From positions 1 through 64,000 of the forward strand of contig JACPHH010000024.1 in the NCBI GenBank assembly GCA_016188705.1: a stretch of 64,000 bases of DNA. The letters are read 5' to 3'. Positions 51,796-61,460 of this stretch are shown piece after piece. The DNA is from Candidatus Peregrinibacteria bacterium. GTDB taxonomy: Bacteria; Patescibacteriota; Gracilibacteria; UBA1369; JACRIC01. Position 1 is the stretch's first letter. Every line of letters starts with the position of its first letter. A model generated the notes under the pieces. The model was given only the letters and a program-made list of their open reading frames with translations. It did not search any database and was not told where the DNA came from. A program made the position numbers and the translations under genes.

Positions 51796-52677
51796 ATGTC
51801 AGATAATTCTAAACCAAGGGACATAGATCGCGATAAAATAACTGATCCTAGCGAAATTACTGATGACAATTCTACTGATGATGCTGACGCTGCTACTGCT
51901 AAAACTGCCAATGCTATGAGGTCTACTGAAATTGGACATACTGCTCATGCTGGAACGAATAATTCTCATGATTTTATTAAAGATATTATTATTCAAGAGA
52001 GGAAAGTTCGTTTAGTAATTGAACAATTTTTCCCAATGAATGAGATACGGGAGGATACAGCAAGAAATATGCAAGATTCAAGTCCATGGACAAAAATAAC
52101 TGCAAAAGATATAAAACGATGGGAAGAGATAATTCAAGAACACTTAGACGGAATTCTCAAAATATTCTGTAATCAGGATGAAAACATCGACACTCGCATG
52201 AAAGCTGGCGTACAACTATTGGAATTTCTGGAAGGAGGCGCTGATGAAACACTCATTGATCCACTCAAATTTTTATGTGAATCAGAAACAAATGCAACAA
52301 TACTTCATATTGCATTCGAAGCTTTCTCCATGATCCCATGCGCAAAGTCAGTAGAAAACATGATTATAATAGCTGAAAGGCAAAAAAAAGACTCCGAAAT
52401 ACAAAGAATATTGTGCGAAAAAATCGGAATTCTTATAAACTCGATGCTTCGTTATCCTCCTGGGAAAATTATAGCAATTCGATTAATGGCCATAGAAGAA
52501 AAAATACAAAAAATTGCCCTCCCTCTTTCTCGTTCAAAACATCCAATAGTATCAAAAGTCGGTGAACAAATTCATGAAAGATTATTAAGACATAAAGAAT
52601 CATGTCATACTCAACTCGTCTATTCAGGTGAATTGAGCTTAGACCAACTTGAGCCACCTTCTATTTTACGACATTAA
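51796..52677 (+). CDS. Hypothetical protein, 293 aa, HEAT-like helical repeats
   Basis: Not recognised. The first 60 residues are acidic and disordered (SEITDDNSTDDADAATAKTA). The rest looks like paired helices similar to HEAT/ARM repeats (MKAGVQLLEFLEGGADETLIDPLKFLCESE, then ATILHIAFEAFSMIPCAKSV), a protein-binding scaffold. No signal peptide or membrane helix. It is divergent from the hypothetical minus-strand unit across an R4 element and may belong to the same locus. Confidence 0.6.
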   Translation: MSDNSKPRDIDRDKITDPSEITDDNSTDDADAATAKTANAMRSTEIGHTAHAGTNNSHDFIKDIIIQERKVRLVIEQFFPMNEIREDTARNMQDSSPWTKITAKDIKRWEEIIQEHLDGILKIFCNQDENIDTRMKAGVQLLEFLEGGADETLIDPLKFLCESETNATILHIAFEAFSMIPCAKSVENMIIIAERQKKDSEIQRILCEKIGILINSMLRYPPGKIIAIRLMAIEEKIQKIALPLSRSKHPIVSKVGEQIHERLLRHKESCHTQLVYSGELSLDQLEPPSILRH

Positions 52678-52683
52678 AAAATA

Positions 52684-53781
52684 TTAATTCAAAAAAGTAA
52701 AACGGTTATCAATCCATTTCGTTTTTGAATAAACCTTTTTGCCGTCAAAATAGAGTTCCGCGTTAGCCCAATCAAAACGGAAAATAAGATCCCAGTGGAT
52801 AGTGGAATCATTGCCGTTCGACGCTTCGTCATAACATTTTCCAAGAGCCATGTGAAGACTTTTTCCCATTTTTTCATCAAAAAGGATCTCGCGAGTCGGC
52901 TCCAGTATAGATTTATTCAGTCCCAACGCGAATTCTCCATAGTAGCGAGCGCCGGAATCGGTATTAAGAATGCTTGTCAAATCTTTCACGTCATGGCTGC
53001 AGGCCTCTTTGACGACTTTTCCGTTTTTCAACCACACTTTCACCCAATCAAAATCCTTTGACATATAGCGAGTCGGCACATTGTAACGAATAACGCCGTT
53101 TACCGAATCTCGAATCGGAGACGTAAAAACTTCCCCATCCGGCAAATTAAATTGTCCGCAACATTTGATCCATTTTTGACCATCAATGGAAAGCGTCAAA
53201 TCCGTCTCGTGTCCAACAACGCGAATTTTCTTCACTTTTTTCAGAAGATCAATAAGTTTCAATTGCGTGGTTTCCTCTTTTTTCCAATCTTTAATGCAAC
53301 TATCAAAAACAAAATTTTCCCAAGCCTCCAAGCTCTTCTTTGCTGTCTGCGCCGTGGCGTTATTCGGATAATAAAAAAGACACCAGCGTTTTTTATGCAA
53401 AATATCACTGAGCGGTTTCATCGCCTTCATCGCGAGTTGCTTCTTTTTAATGTCCACGGCCGCGAGTTCAAACGGATTTTCATCAGCGATAATCTGAATC
53501 ATGGCGTCATAATTATCCGCCACTTTTTTATCGAGAGGATCGAGAAACGTAATCTGCTCTTTCGTGGCATTTTCATAAAAAATACGCGCCATTTCGTCGC
53601 TCGAATATTTCACGTCGATTTTAAACGCGCCGGCCTTTACAGCCTCAAGATAAAGCTCCTTAATAAGAGGATAACCATCAAATCCATAGCCGCGAATAAG
53701 AAGTTTTTCACCTTTTTTTAAAGCGATGGAATAATTGATCATAATATCCGCAAGTTTCTTCAATTTTTGCGTATCAACCAT
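52684..53781 (-). CDS. M29-family aminopeptidase
   Basis: A metal-dependent aminopeptidase of family M29 (thermophilic aminopeptidase AmpS/T type), 365 residues, cytoplasmic. Two-metal site residues are seen in GEVFTSP near residue 215, GEFALGLN near 281, GKSLHMALG near 308 and STIHWDLI near 327, which supply Glu, Glu, His, and His/Asp. The N-terminal domain (LKKGEKLLIRGYGFDGYPLIKELYLEAVKAGA) matches the family. Peptide recycling is the likely role. It ends close to the convergent hypothetical gene. Confidence 0.92.
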   Translation of the reverse strand: MVDTQKLKKLADIMINYSIALKKGEKLLIRGYGFDGYPLIKELYLEAVKAGAFKIDVKYSSDEMARIFYENATKEQITFLDPLDKKVADNYDAMIQIIADENPFELAAVDIKKKQLAMKAMKPLSDILHKKRWCLFYYPNNATAQTAKKSLEAWENFVFDSCIKDWKKEETTQLKLIDLLKKVKKIRVVGHETDLTLSIDGQKWIKCCGQFNLPDGEVFTSPIRDSVNGVIRYNVPTRYMSKDFDWVKVWLKNGKVVKEACSHDVKDLTSILNTDSGARYYGEFALGLNKSILEPTREILFDEKMGKSLHMALGKCYDEASNGNDSTIHWDLIFRFDWANAELYFDGKKVYSKTKWIDNRFTFLN

Positions 53782-53862
53782 GGTATAAAAAAAATGATAA
53801 AAATATTTTTTCCGAATAAAAAGGCATTATTTCAATAAAAATGATTTACTTATCCAAACACA

Positions 53863-54069
53863 TTACGATGAATAATCGCAGCCAAAAATTATTTTGTCTC
53901 GTACTGCATTTACAATTTTTGGATATTGTCGAAATTCCTCTAAAAAAAATACCGCAGGGCTGGAATGTGACTCATCTGGGATTTCATCACCACTAACGCA
54001 TGAAAATTCTAAACCTGCATCAGAACCCGGTTCGGAATCAATTCTACGCCCTTCAGGTCTATCAACCAT
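53863..54069 (-). CDS. Possible small hypothetical protein, 68 aa
   Basis: A possible gene in the 450-base gap between the M29 and purL genes. The translation is acidic with a PEGRRIDSEPGSDAG start and a helical end (EEFRQYPKIVNAVRDKII); its composition is unlike the AAA-lysine bias of random ORFs here. There is no recognised motif, and an opposite-strand ORF (53894-54082) overlaps it. Treat as tentative; the rest of 53782-54235 is A/T rich with nothing else seen. Confidence 0.35.
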   Translation of the reverse strand: MVDRPEGRRIDSEPGSDAGLEFSCVSGDEIPDESHSSPAVFFLEEFRQYPKIVNAVRDKIIFGCDYSS

Positions 54070-54235
54070 AAAATTAAATTAATAAAATAAAAATATTTCA
54101 AAACTGAATATACTATTGCTCATATTTTAGAAAACCGTCAAGAATATTTCAAAAAAACAGAAATTTGGTATAATAAAAACGCATTCATTGAAATACGGAA
54201 ACCCAGATACATATGATTTCATTATAGATTCATTC

Positions 54236-57200
54236 ATGTCTATCAATTTTATAGAAGTACGAACAAAAATTCCTGATCCTCGGGTAAAAGCCCTTAAAAA
54301 ACAACTTCTCGGATACAAAAATATCACTGAAATAAGCGTGTCCGACATCTATACGATTGAAAAAAAACTCACGAAGAATGATCTCGAAAAAATCGCGAAG
54401 CTCCTCGTGAATCCGGTTATTGAAGAAGCCAGCATTAACGAAACCAAACTTCCTCCAAACACCGATTGGATTATTGAAATCGGCTTTTTGCCGAAAGTAA
54501 CGGATAACGTGGCGAACACAGTAAAAGAATGCATGGAAGATTTTTTGCACCACCATAATCCATCGCGCGATGATAAAAACACAAATTTTTTCTCAAATAA
54601 CGCAAATAATGAAGGAGTATACAGTATTTTTGCGCTCTACGTGAGTGGAATTTTAAATGAATCAGAAGCGAAAAAAATCGGCAATGAACTTATGAATCCA
54701 CTCATTCAACGCATATCCGTCCAGTCGCGAAAACAGTACGAAAAAAACGGCAGCATGGCAAAAAATGTTCCTCAAATGAGCTTTCAAAACCATGTAAAAA
54801 TCGACGAAATTGACATGAATTTGAACAACGAATCATTAAAAAAACTTGGAAAACAAGGCATCCCGAATAAAGACGGCTCGCGAAGAGGCCCTCTCGCCCT
54901 CGACCTCGAACAATTGAAAACCATACAAACACATTTTAAAAAACTCGGACGAAAACCGCGCGATATCGAACTCGAATCTCTGGCGCAAACTTGGTCGGAA
55001 CACTGCAAACATACCATTTTCTCCTCAGAACTCGACGAAATCAAAGAAGGCCTCTACAAACGCTACATCAAAGGCGCGACGGAACGCATTCGCGAACAAA
55101 AAAATACCCCGCAAGACATTTGCGTTTCCGTTTTCAAAGATAATGCCGGTGCCATCATTTTTGACGATGAATACCTCATAACTCACAAGGTCGAAACGCA
55201 CAACACTCCATCAGCTCTCGATCCATTTGGCGGCGCTGTTACAGGCATTCTCGGCGTCAATAGAGACACCATCGGATTCGGAATGGGGGCGAAACCCATC
55301 GCGAATTTTTACGGCTACTGCTTCGCCGATCCGAATGACACAAAACCACTCTACAAAAGCCCAAACAAAACACAAAAAATGCTCGAACCCAAACGCATTA
55401 TGATGGGGGTTATCGGCGGCGTCACCAAAGGTGGAAACGATTCAGGCATACCGACACCGCTCGGATTCATGTATTTCGATCCGCGTTACAAAGGAAAACC
55501 GCTCGTTTTTGTCGGAACCGTCGGCATTATTCCAAAAATCATCAACCGCAAACCTTCCCATGAAAAAAAAGCGCGTCCCGGCGATTACATTGTGGTGGTT
55601 GGAGGCCGTGTTGGAAAAGACGGCATTCACGGCGCGACTTTTTCGTCGGAAGCGCTTGACAGCGGAAGTCCTGTTACCGCCGTGCAAATCGGCGATCCTA
55701 TTACTCAAAAAAAATTCAGCGACGCTCTCGTGAAAGAAGCGCGCGATCTGGGACTTTACACGAGCATTACGGACAACGGCGCTGGAGGACTTTCCTGCTC
55801 CGTCTGTGAAATGGCGAAAGAAAGCGGAGGATGTCATGTAATACTCGAAAAAATTCCAACAAAATACCCAAATCTTTCTCCATGGGAAATATGGATTTCC
55901 GAATCGCAGGAACGAATGACTCTTTCAGTGCCAAAAAATAAATGGCCGGCATTTGAAAATCTCATGAAACGACGCGCCGTGGAAGCAAGCGTTATTGGCG
56001 AATTCACGGATTCAGGAAAATGCGTCATTGAAAACGATAAAAAACTTATTATGGATTTGGAACTCAATTTTTTGCATGACGGCTGTCCGAAAAAAATTCT
56101 CAAAAGCGCGCCCTATAATGTAAATACGTTTTCATCAAAAAATAATGAAATAAAACTCTCCGAACACAATGTATTCGAGACAAAATATCCACAATCACAG
56201 TCAACCGCGTCAAAAAAAAACACTTCAAAATCATCGCAGGCTGAAATATTAAAAAACTCTCAATCTATAAAAAAACAATTCGATTGGACAAACCAACTCC
56301 TCCAAATGCTCGCCCGCCTCAATCTCACGAGCTACGAATTCGTGAGCCGGCAATACGATCATGAAGTTCAAAGCACCGATATTTTAAAACCGCTTCAAGG
56401 ACGCGGTCGCGTCAATGCTTCGGCCAGCGTGATCAAACCGCTCTACAATTCACAAAAAGGAATTATTCTTTCTTATGGCATAAATCCGCTCTACAGCGAC
56501 ATTGATACCTACCACATGGCCGCTTGCGCCATTGACACCGCGGTGAGAAATGCCGTTGCCACTGGAGCAAATCTTAATCATCTCGCGCTACTTGATAATT
56601 TCTGCTGGTGTTCGAGTAATGACCCCGAACGGCTCGGACAGCTTAAAGAAGCCGCTCGTGCTTGCTACGATTACGCCGTCGCTTACGGCACGCCATTCAT
56701 TTCAGGGAAGGACAGCATGTTCAATGACTTCAATGGTTTTGATGAAAATGGAAATCCTGTAAAAATTTCCATTTCTCCTACTTTGCTCATTTCCTCAATT
56801 GGAGTCATCGATAATATTGAAAACGCGGTTTCACTCGACGTCAAAATGCCAGGAGATCTCATATACATTTTAGGCGAAACTTCGGATGAACTCGGTGGCA
56901 GCGAATATATGAATTTCATGAACGAAAAAAACCAAAAACAATTTTTTACAAATACTCCCGAAAATGCCTCAAACTCAATCGAAAAACACATCCAAAACTC
57001 ACTGGAAAATTTTATTCAAAATGAAATCAAAATCAATGTTCCAAAAGTAAACGCGAAAACAAATAAAAAACTTTACGAGGCATATAATCATGCTATTCAA
57101 AAAAATCTCATCGCTTCAGCTCAAAGCGTTGGTCTCGGAGGACTCGCCGTAGCGCTCGCAAAAAAAGCCATAGCCGGTCAACTCGGAATGGACATTTCAT

Positions 57201-57529
57201 TTAAAAATATCCCGACACGCAAAAATGCCAAAGAATGCAAAAATCCTTCCACTGATAAAAATTTTTCAGCGCTTTTAGATAATTCTAACGAAACTCTTTC
57301 CGACATGACTCTACTTTTCTCGGAAAGCCAAGGTCGAATAATCGTAAGTATTGCGCCCGAAAATAAAAAATCTTTCGAAAAAATATTTAAAGGATTTCCT
57401 TTCGCGCCTATTGGCGTAGTATGCGAAAACGCTGAATTTACCATCGAAGGGAAAAATGGAACAAAAATACTCGAAACCAATGTCAACGCTTTGACCAAAA
57501 ACTATCGAAAAACTTTCTGTCAATATTAA
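54236..57529 (+). CDS. purL: Phosphoribosylformylglycinamidine synthase, large synthetase subunit
   Basis: ATP-dependent amidation of FGAR to FGAM in purine synthesis, using ammonia from PurQ. Start ATG 54236 (MSINFIEVRTK) is preferred to the track's TTG 54188. The 1097-residue protein has an N-terminal PurS-like region of about 170 residues, the linker with SLAQTWSEHCKHTIF, then two PurM-like halves: KVETHNTPSALDPFGGAVTGILGVNRD, DNGAGGLSCSVCEMA, and later GRVNASASVIKP and SGKDSMFND. An inserted Ser/Lys-rich linker lies near residue 640-680. Unlike E. coli PurL, the glutaminase domain is not fused but encoded by the next gene. Confidence 0.93.
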   Translation: MSINFIEVRTKIPDPRVKALKKQLLGYKNITEISVSDIYTIEKKLTKNDLEKIAKLLVNPVIEEASINETKLPPNTDWIIEIGFLPKVTDNVANTVKECMEDFLHHHNPSRDDKNTNFFSNNANNEGVYSIFALYVSGILNESEAKKIGNELMNPLIQRISVQSRKQYEKNGSMAKNVPQMSFQNHVKIDEIDMNLNNESLKKLGKQGIPNKDGSRRGPLALDLEQLKTIQTHFKKLGRKPRDIELESLAQTWSEHCKHTIFSSELDEIKEGLYKRYIKGATERIREQKNTPQDICVSVFKDNAGAIIFDDEYLITHKVETHNTPSALDPFGGAVTGILGVNRDTIGFGMGAKPIANFYGYCFADPNDTKPLYKSPNKTQKMLEPKRIMMGVIGGVTKGGNDSGIPTPLGFMYFDPRYKGKPLVFVGTVGIIPKIINRKPSHEKKARPGDYIVVVGGRVGKDGIHGATFSSEALDSGSPVTAVQIGDPITQKKFSDALVKEARDLGLYTSITDNGAGGLSCSVCEMAKESGGCHVILEKIPTKYPNLSPWEIWISESQERMTLSVPKNKWPAFENLMKRRAVEASVIGEFTDSGKCVIENDKKLIMDLELNFLHDGCPKKILKSAPYNVNTFSSKNNEIKLSEHNVFETKYPQSQSTASKKNTSKSSQAEILKNSQSIKKQFDWTNQLLQMLARLNLTSYEFVSRQYDHEVQSTDILKPLQGRGRVNASASVIKPLYNSQKGIILSYGINPLYSDIDTYHMAACAIDTAVRNAVATGANLNHLALLDNFCWCSSNDPERLGQLKEAARACYDYAVAYGTPFISGKDSMFNDFNGFDENGNPVKISISPTLLISSIGVIDNIENAVSLDVKMPGDLIYILGETSDELGGSEYMNFMNEKNQKQFFTNTPENASNSIEKHIQNSLENFIQNEIKINVPKVNAKTNKKLYEAYNHAIQKNLIASAQSVGLGGLAVALAKKAIAGQLGMDISFKNIPTRKNAKECKNPSTDKNFSALLDNSNETLSDMTLLFSESQGRIIVSIAPENKKSFEKIFKGFPFAPIGVVCENAEFTIEGKNGTKILETNVNALTKNYRKTFCQY

Positions 57530-57560
57530 AAAAATTAAAAACACCCACTTTTTATCATCT

Positions 57561-58361
57561 ATGACCAAACCTCAAGCGCTCATCATGACAGGATATGGCA
57601 TCAATTGCGAAGAAGAAACCGCGTTTGGATTTGAAAAAGCAGGCGCCGAATCAAAAATCGTCCACATCAACGACCTTATTGAAAAAAACGACCAATTAAA
57701 AAATTACCAAATTCTCGCTTTTCCGGGAGGATTCGCCTATGGCGACGACACGGGGGCAGGAAAAGCGTTTGCGAATCGCGTTCGTCATCATCTCATGGAA
57801 AAAATGTTAGATTTTGTCAAAAAAGACAAGCTCGTTATCGGAATTTGTAATGGATTTCAAATAATTTCAAATCTTGGACTTGTGCCGGCTTTCGAATCTC
57901 ATTATGACAGCCAAAAAGTAGCGCTCACGAGGAACGTAGACGGACGATATCTCTCTCGGTGGGTTGACCTCAAAGTACAAAATAAAACGCCGTGGTTAAA
58001 AGGAATCAAGTCTCTTTCTCTTCCAATCGGTCATGGTGAAGGAAATTTCTACGCCGATCCAAAAACACTGAAAAAACTACAGCAAAAAAATCTTATCGCA
58101 CTTCGTTACGTCCGCGGCGAAATATGCGAATACCAAAATATGACGGAAAATCCCAATGGCGCGATTGAAAATATTGCCGGCATTACGGACGAAACCGGTC
58201 ACGTCTTGGGTCTGATGCCACATCCAGACCGCGCGCTTTTTTTCACGCAGCGCCCCGACTGGCCGCTCCAAAAAGAAAAACTCAAACGCAAAGGGAAAAA
58301 ACTGCCCTGCGAAGGTCCTGGAATGCGAATTTTCAAAAACGCAATAACTTATTTTTCGTAA
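57561..58361 (+). CDS. purQ: Phosphoribosylformylglycinamidine synthase, glutaminase subunit
   Basis: Class I glutamine amidotransferase that supplies ammonia to PurL. The 266-residue protein shows FPGGFAYGDDTGAGKAFANR near residue 53, the nucleophile elbow GICNGFQIISNLG near 97 with the catalytic Cys, and MPHPDRAL near 220 with the catalytic His. It is longer than Bacillus PurQ (about 227) and resembles the glutaminase domain of long PurL enzymes. Directly downstream of purL (31 bases). No other purine genes are in view. Confidence 0.94.
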   Translation: MTKPQALIMTGYGINCEEETAFGFEKAGAESKIVHINDLIEKNDQLKNYQILAFPGGFAYGDDTGAGKAFANRVRHHLMEKMLDFVKKDKLVIGICNGFQIISNLGLVPAFESHYDSQKVALTRNVDGRYLSRWVDLKVQNKTPWLKGIKSLSLPIGHGEGNFYADPKTLKKLQQKNLIALRYVRGEICEYQNMTENPNGAIENIAGITDETGHVLGLMPHPDRALFFTQRPDWPLQKEKLKRKGKKLPCEGPGMRIFKNAITYFS

Positions 58362-58365
58362 AAAC

Positions 58366-58453
58366 GTATAAGATACGCTCAAGGAGCTTTGAACATTTTG
58401 CAGCCAACATGGTAAAATTGCAGTAGATGGTACATTTTTTAGAGGTTCCTTTC
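58366..58453 (+). repeat. R5 unit joined to R1 right arm, directly before the FAD reductase gene
   Basis: TATAAGATACGCTCAAGGAGCTTTGAAC...AAAATTGCAGTAGATGG is an R5 unit (compare 12660-12730); TACATTTTTTAGAGGTTCCTT is an R1 right arm ending 4 bases before the ATG. The GAGG of this arm sits 8 bases before the start codon and could serve as a ribosome-binding site. Confidence 0.65.
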
Positions 58454-59746
58454 ATGAATTATGACATAGTCATTATTGGCGCCAGCTTTTCTGGTCTCAC
58501 GCTCGCGCATCACCTTCCATCTCACCTGAAAATCCTTATCATCGACCGAAAAAAAACTCTCGATTATTTTATCGAATCTACCGGGCTGATTACTCAGGCG
58601 ACCCATGATCTCTTTGCGAATTTTATTGAAGTGGATAAATTTATTCCAAATCGCATTACAACGATCTCCGTTATCGCGCCAGATTTTAAAAAAACATTCT
58701 TTTCATCGACGCAAGAACCATGGATTTACTCAACCGATACGCCAAATTTAATAAAAGAAATGGAGATGAAGCTGCCAAAAAATGTCGAACTTCGCATTCA
58801 AAATAATTTTCAAGGATATTCACTCAATGAAAAAGAAAATTATCCATTAAAAATCCAATTTACATCGACAAAAAATAATGCATCTCAAAAAAACAATTTT
58901 GTTCGCGCAAAATTTCTTGTAGGAGCCGATGGCTCACGTTCGACTGTGGCAAAATCAAATCCAAAACTCTCAAAAAACAAACATTTTCTTGCTGGTTGGG
59001 AAAAAGTTTTTTATGGAGACATTTTATTAGGCAAAGAACCTAAAAATACAGTATATCATTTTTGGTTTGGAGAATTTTCCCTCGGTTACGGAGGGTGGTT
59101 GTCTCCTACTCTTATTGAAAAAAAACCAGCATTCCGTATTGGATTGGCAAAGTTAGCAAAAGACGCGAGAGATCTAAAAAAAATAAATAATTTTATTAAA
59201 ATATTGCTCGATAAAAACATGATTCAAATAAATGAAAAAAAAGAAATTCTTTCCTTCGCCAGCATGGTGCCAATTGGAGGTCCTCTTAAAAATATTTACG
59301 ACAAACACACCCTTCTTATAGGCGACGCAGCAGGATTTTGCGGGCCTTTTGCGGCAGATGGAATAAAAGGATCACTTGTTTCGGGAATAGTAGCCTCAAA
59401 ACTTTTAACGCAACTATTAGAAGGAAACAAAAAAGCGCTCTATAACTTTCATAAGGAAATCGAAAAGTACAATAAACTTATGACTTATTATAGAAAGCAA
59501 CTCCTCTATCGTTTTATTTGGAATCGAATGAAATCAAATCGAACTTTTCACGCAATGTTCGATGCCATTGCCCGAGAAAAAGACCATTTTCTTGATCAAT
59601 TCTGCGACAGCAAAGATAAAAACAAAAGTCTCATGCAAGTGGTACTAAAATGGAGAAACATACCACTGTTGATTCGATACGGGCTTTTCTTATGCTGGGA
59701 TATACTCAATCGCTCCACTTTCGATTCAAAAAACGTTCGGGATTAA
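58454..59746 (+). CDS. FAD-dependent oxidoreductase, geranylgeranyl-reductase-like
   Basis: A 430-residue flavoprotein of the FixC/geranylgeranyl reductase group, which often reduces isoprenoid or hydroxylates lipid-like substrates. The N-terminal FAD motif IVIIGASFSGLTLAHHL, the middle FLVGADGSRSTVAKS (DG motif) and the late LIGDAAGFCGPFAADGIKGSLVSG (GD motif) are all present. Start 58454 is chosen because the nine residues added by the track's start are encoded by an R1 repeat arm. The substrate is unknown. The 3' end overlaps the convergent M23 gene by 41 bases. Confidence 0.85.
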   Translation: MNYDIVIIGASFSGLTLAHHLPSHLKILIIDRKKTLDYFIESTGLITQATHDLFANFIEVDKFIPNRITTISVIAPDFKKTFFSSTQEPWIYSTDTPNLIKEMEMKLPKNVELRIQNNFQGYSLNEKENYPLKIQFTSTKNNASQKNNFVRAKFLVGADGSRSTVAKSNPKLSKNKHFLAGWEKVFYGDILLGKEPKNTVYHFWFGEFSLGYGGWLSPTLIEKKPAFRIGLAKLAKDARDLKKINNFIKILLDKNMIQINEKKEILSFASMVPIGGPLKNIYDKHTLLIGDAAGFCGPFAADGIKGSLVSGIVASKLLTQLLEGNKKALYNFHKEIEKYNKLMTYYRKQLLYRFIWNRMKSNRTFHAMFDAIAREKDHFLDQFCDSKDKNKSLMQVVLKWRNIPLLIRYGLFLCWDILNRSTFDSKNVRD

Positions 59747-61460
59747 GATGGGTACTTCCATGAATCATTTCAAAATGCAAATGCGGACCGCTGCTTCTCC
59801 CCGTGGAACCAACGGAAGCAATGATATCACCGGCTTTCACTTTATCGCCAACTTCCACGCCGAATCCTTGACAGTGCAAATAACGGGTTCTCCAGCCATT
59901 TCCATGATCCACTTCCACGTAATTTCCCTCTGTGACGGATGACTGGGCTTCGACTACGACACCATCGGCATAGCAACGAATGGAACTTCCACCCGGAGCC
60001 GAAATGTCGAGTCCTTGATGATTATGACTTCCAAGCCCGCCGCGCGTCTGCGGCCTTCTTCTTACCCCAAAATGCGAACTGATACGATGAGCGCTCGGAA
60101 CCAAAGCGCGAATTCCCTCCCCCGCGGCGCTTTCAATATCAAGCCAATTTTGCTGATGATCGGGTCGGAGAGTATAACTTGCAGGAAGTTCATATTTTTT
60201 ACCTGAAAAAATTCCATACGCCTCAAAAATATTCTCAACCCGAGCAACATCGAGCGGCATGGGCAAATCCGTCATTCGCGCCAAAAAATCAGCGGAATAA
60301 AACCCATCGCTTTCTCGAGCAGACTGAAGAATTTCACCTTCAAAGTCCATTTCAAAATCCTTCAATGCTCGAAGTGTCCACTGAAATTTATTTTCAAAAT
60401 CATTCGGCTCCAAATGATCCGAAATGCTGCTTTTAACTGTAGCCAAAACCAAATACGGATCCACGTCTTGAAGCAAAGCTTCTCTCGCTATATAAAGAGC
60501 AAACGCTTGTTCCGACGCGGGTTCAACGTGCTTATAACAAGCCGATTCTTTATTCCATTGAAAACGGGAAGCATCAATATTTTGCCAGTTTATTCCATTA
60601 AAATAACCATCGGGAATACGAATCCCGACCAACGCTTCTTCCATTTTCGTCTCCATTTCCGCGGCTATATTCAAATTATAATCACCTACGCGAAATATAT
60701 AACCCGTATGAATTTCTTGATATTCCCGAGCTCCGCTTATATTTTCATAAAAATTTCCCGCGAGACCGATTCGTTCAGCCGTATGTTCTCCCGAATCATC
60801 AATAACCGTCAAACTCCGAACGCCTTCCAGTCTGTCTGAAACGCCACTTGATTGAAGCACGGCCATCAACTGGGAAGAATCCTTTTCCGACATACTGTTT
60901 TGAGCAATATTTCCGCGAAGCATCTGACTTAAACCAATATATTGATCCGCGTCCTTATTACCGGCGAAATCAACATAAAAACCGCCATTTTCAGCAGGCT
61001 TCACGTACAATCGAAATAAAATGCCCGGCTCAATTTTATTAAGCTGTTCAAGCACCGGAGCCAAAATATATTGTTTCTGAGCTTCAACTTTTTTATAATC
61101 AATGCCACCAGTCGCGTCAAGAAGCGGTCGAAGAGATCCCACTTCTTTCGAATAATCGTAGGATTCATCGGACTTTACATCAATTCTTTGCTCTCCAATA
61201 AGTCCTTCAGTAACCCTCTCTGCGTCATCAGCGCTACTCTTCGCTTTATCAAAACCTTCATCAACATCGTCAATACTTCTATGAAACTTATCGGAATTTC
61301 CTCCAACATCAGCATAATTCACATCATCGCCAACGATTCCAAGAATATCCCGCTCAGGTTCACCGCTAAAATTACTACTACTTTCTAAACCATCAGAATG
61401 ACTCCATTGACCATCAAGTCCGGATTGTTCGAATTGCTCTCCTGTAAAATTTTCAACCAT
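59706..61460 (-). CDS. M23-family peptidase-domain protein without signal peptide
   Basis: A 584-residue protein ending in an M23 (LytM) zinc endopeptidase domain: HRISSHFGVRRRP, SHNHQGLDISAPGG (first His-x3-Asp), and SSGPHLHFEMI (HxH), so the metal site looks intact. The middle of about 300 residues is unrecognised, with a helical stretch (EPASEQAFALYIAREALLQDVDPYLVLATVKS) reminiscent of lytic transglycosylase helices but without a visible catalytic motif. The N-terminus is acidic and hydrophilic with no signal peptide or membrane helix, unusual for a peptidoglycan hydrolase; export may use another route or an upstream start is missed. Confidence 0.8.
   Translation of the reverse strand: MVENFTGEQFEQSGLDGQWSHSDGLESSSNFSGEPERDILGIVGDDVNYADVGGNSDKFHRSIDDVDEGFDKAKSSADDAERVTEGLIGEQRIDVKSDESYDYSKEVGSLRPLLDATGGIDYKKVEAQKQYILAPVLEQLNKIEPGILFRLYVKPAENGGFYVDFAGNKDADQYIGLSQMLRGNIAQNSMSEKDSSQLMAVLQSSGVSDRLEGVRSLTVIDDSGEHTAERIGLAGNFYENISGAREYQEIHTGYIFRVGDYNLNIAAEMETKMEEALVGIRIPDGYFNGINWQNIDASRFQWNKESACYKHVEPASEQAFALYIAREALLQDVDPYLVLATVKSSISDHLEPNDFENKFQWTLRALKDFEMDFEGEILQSARESDGFYSADFLARMTDLPMPLDVARVENIFEAYGIFSGKKYELPASYTLRPDHQQNWLDIESAAGEGIRALVPSAHRISSHFGVRRRPQTRGGLGSHNHQGLDISAPGGSSIRCYADGVVVEAQSSVTEGNYVEVDHGNGWRTRYLHCQGFGVEVGDKVKAGDIIASVGSTGRSSGPHLHFEMIHGSTHLNPERFLNRKWSD

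Noticed and set aside
51457-51911. ORFs 51457-51711 (+) and 51627-51911 (-)
   Set aside because: Read through the R4 palindrome and, for the minus ORF, into the 5' end of the real gene at 51796.
53894-54082. 62-residue plus-strand ORF
   Set aside because: Overlaps a slightly better minus-strand candidate; neither has firm support, and only the minus one was kept at low confidence.
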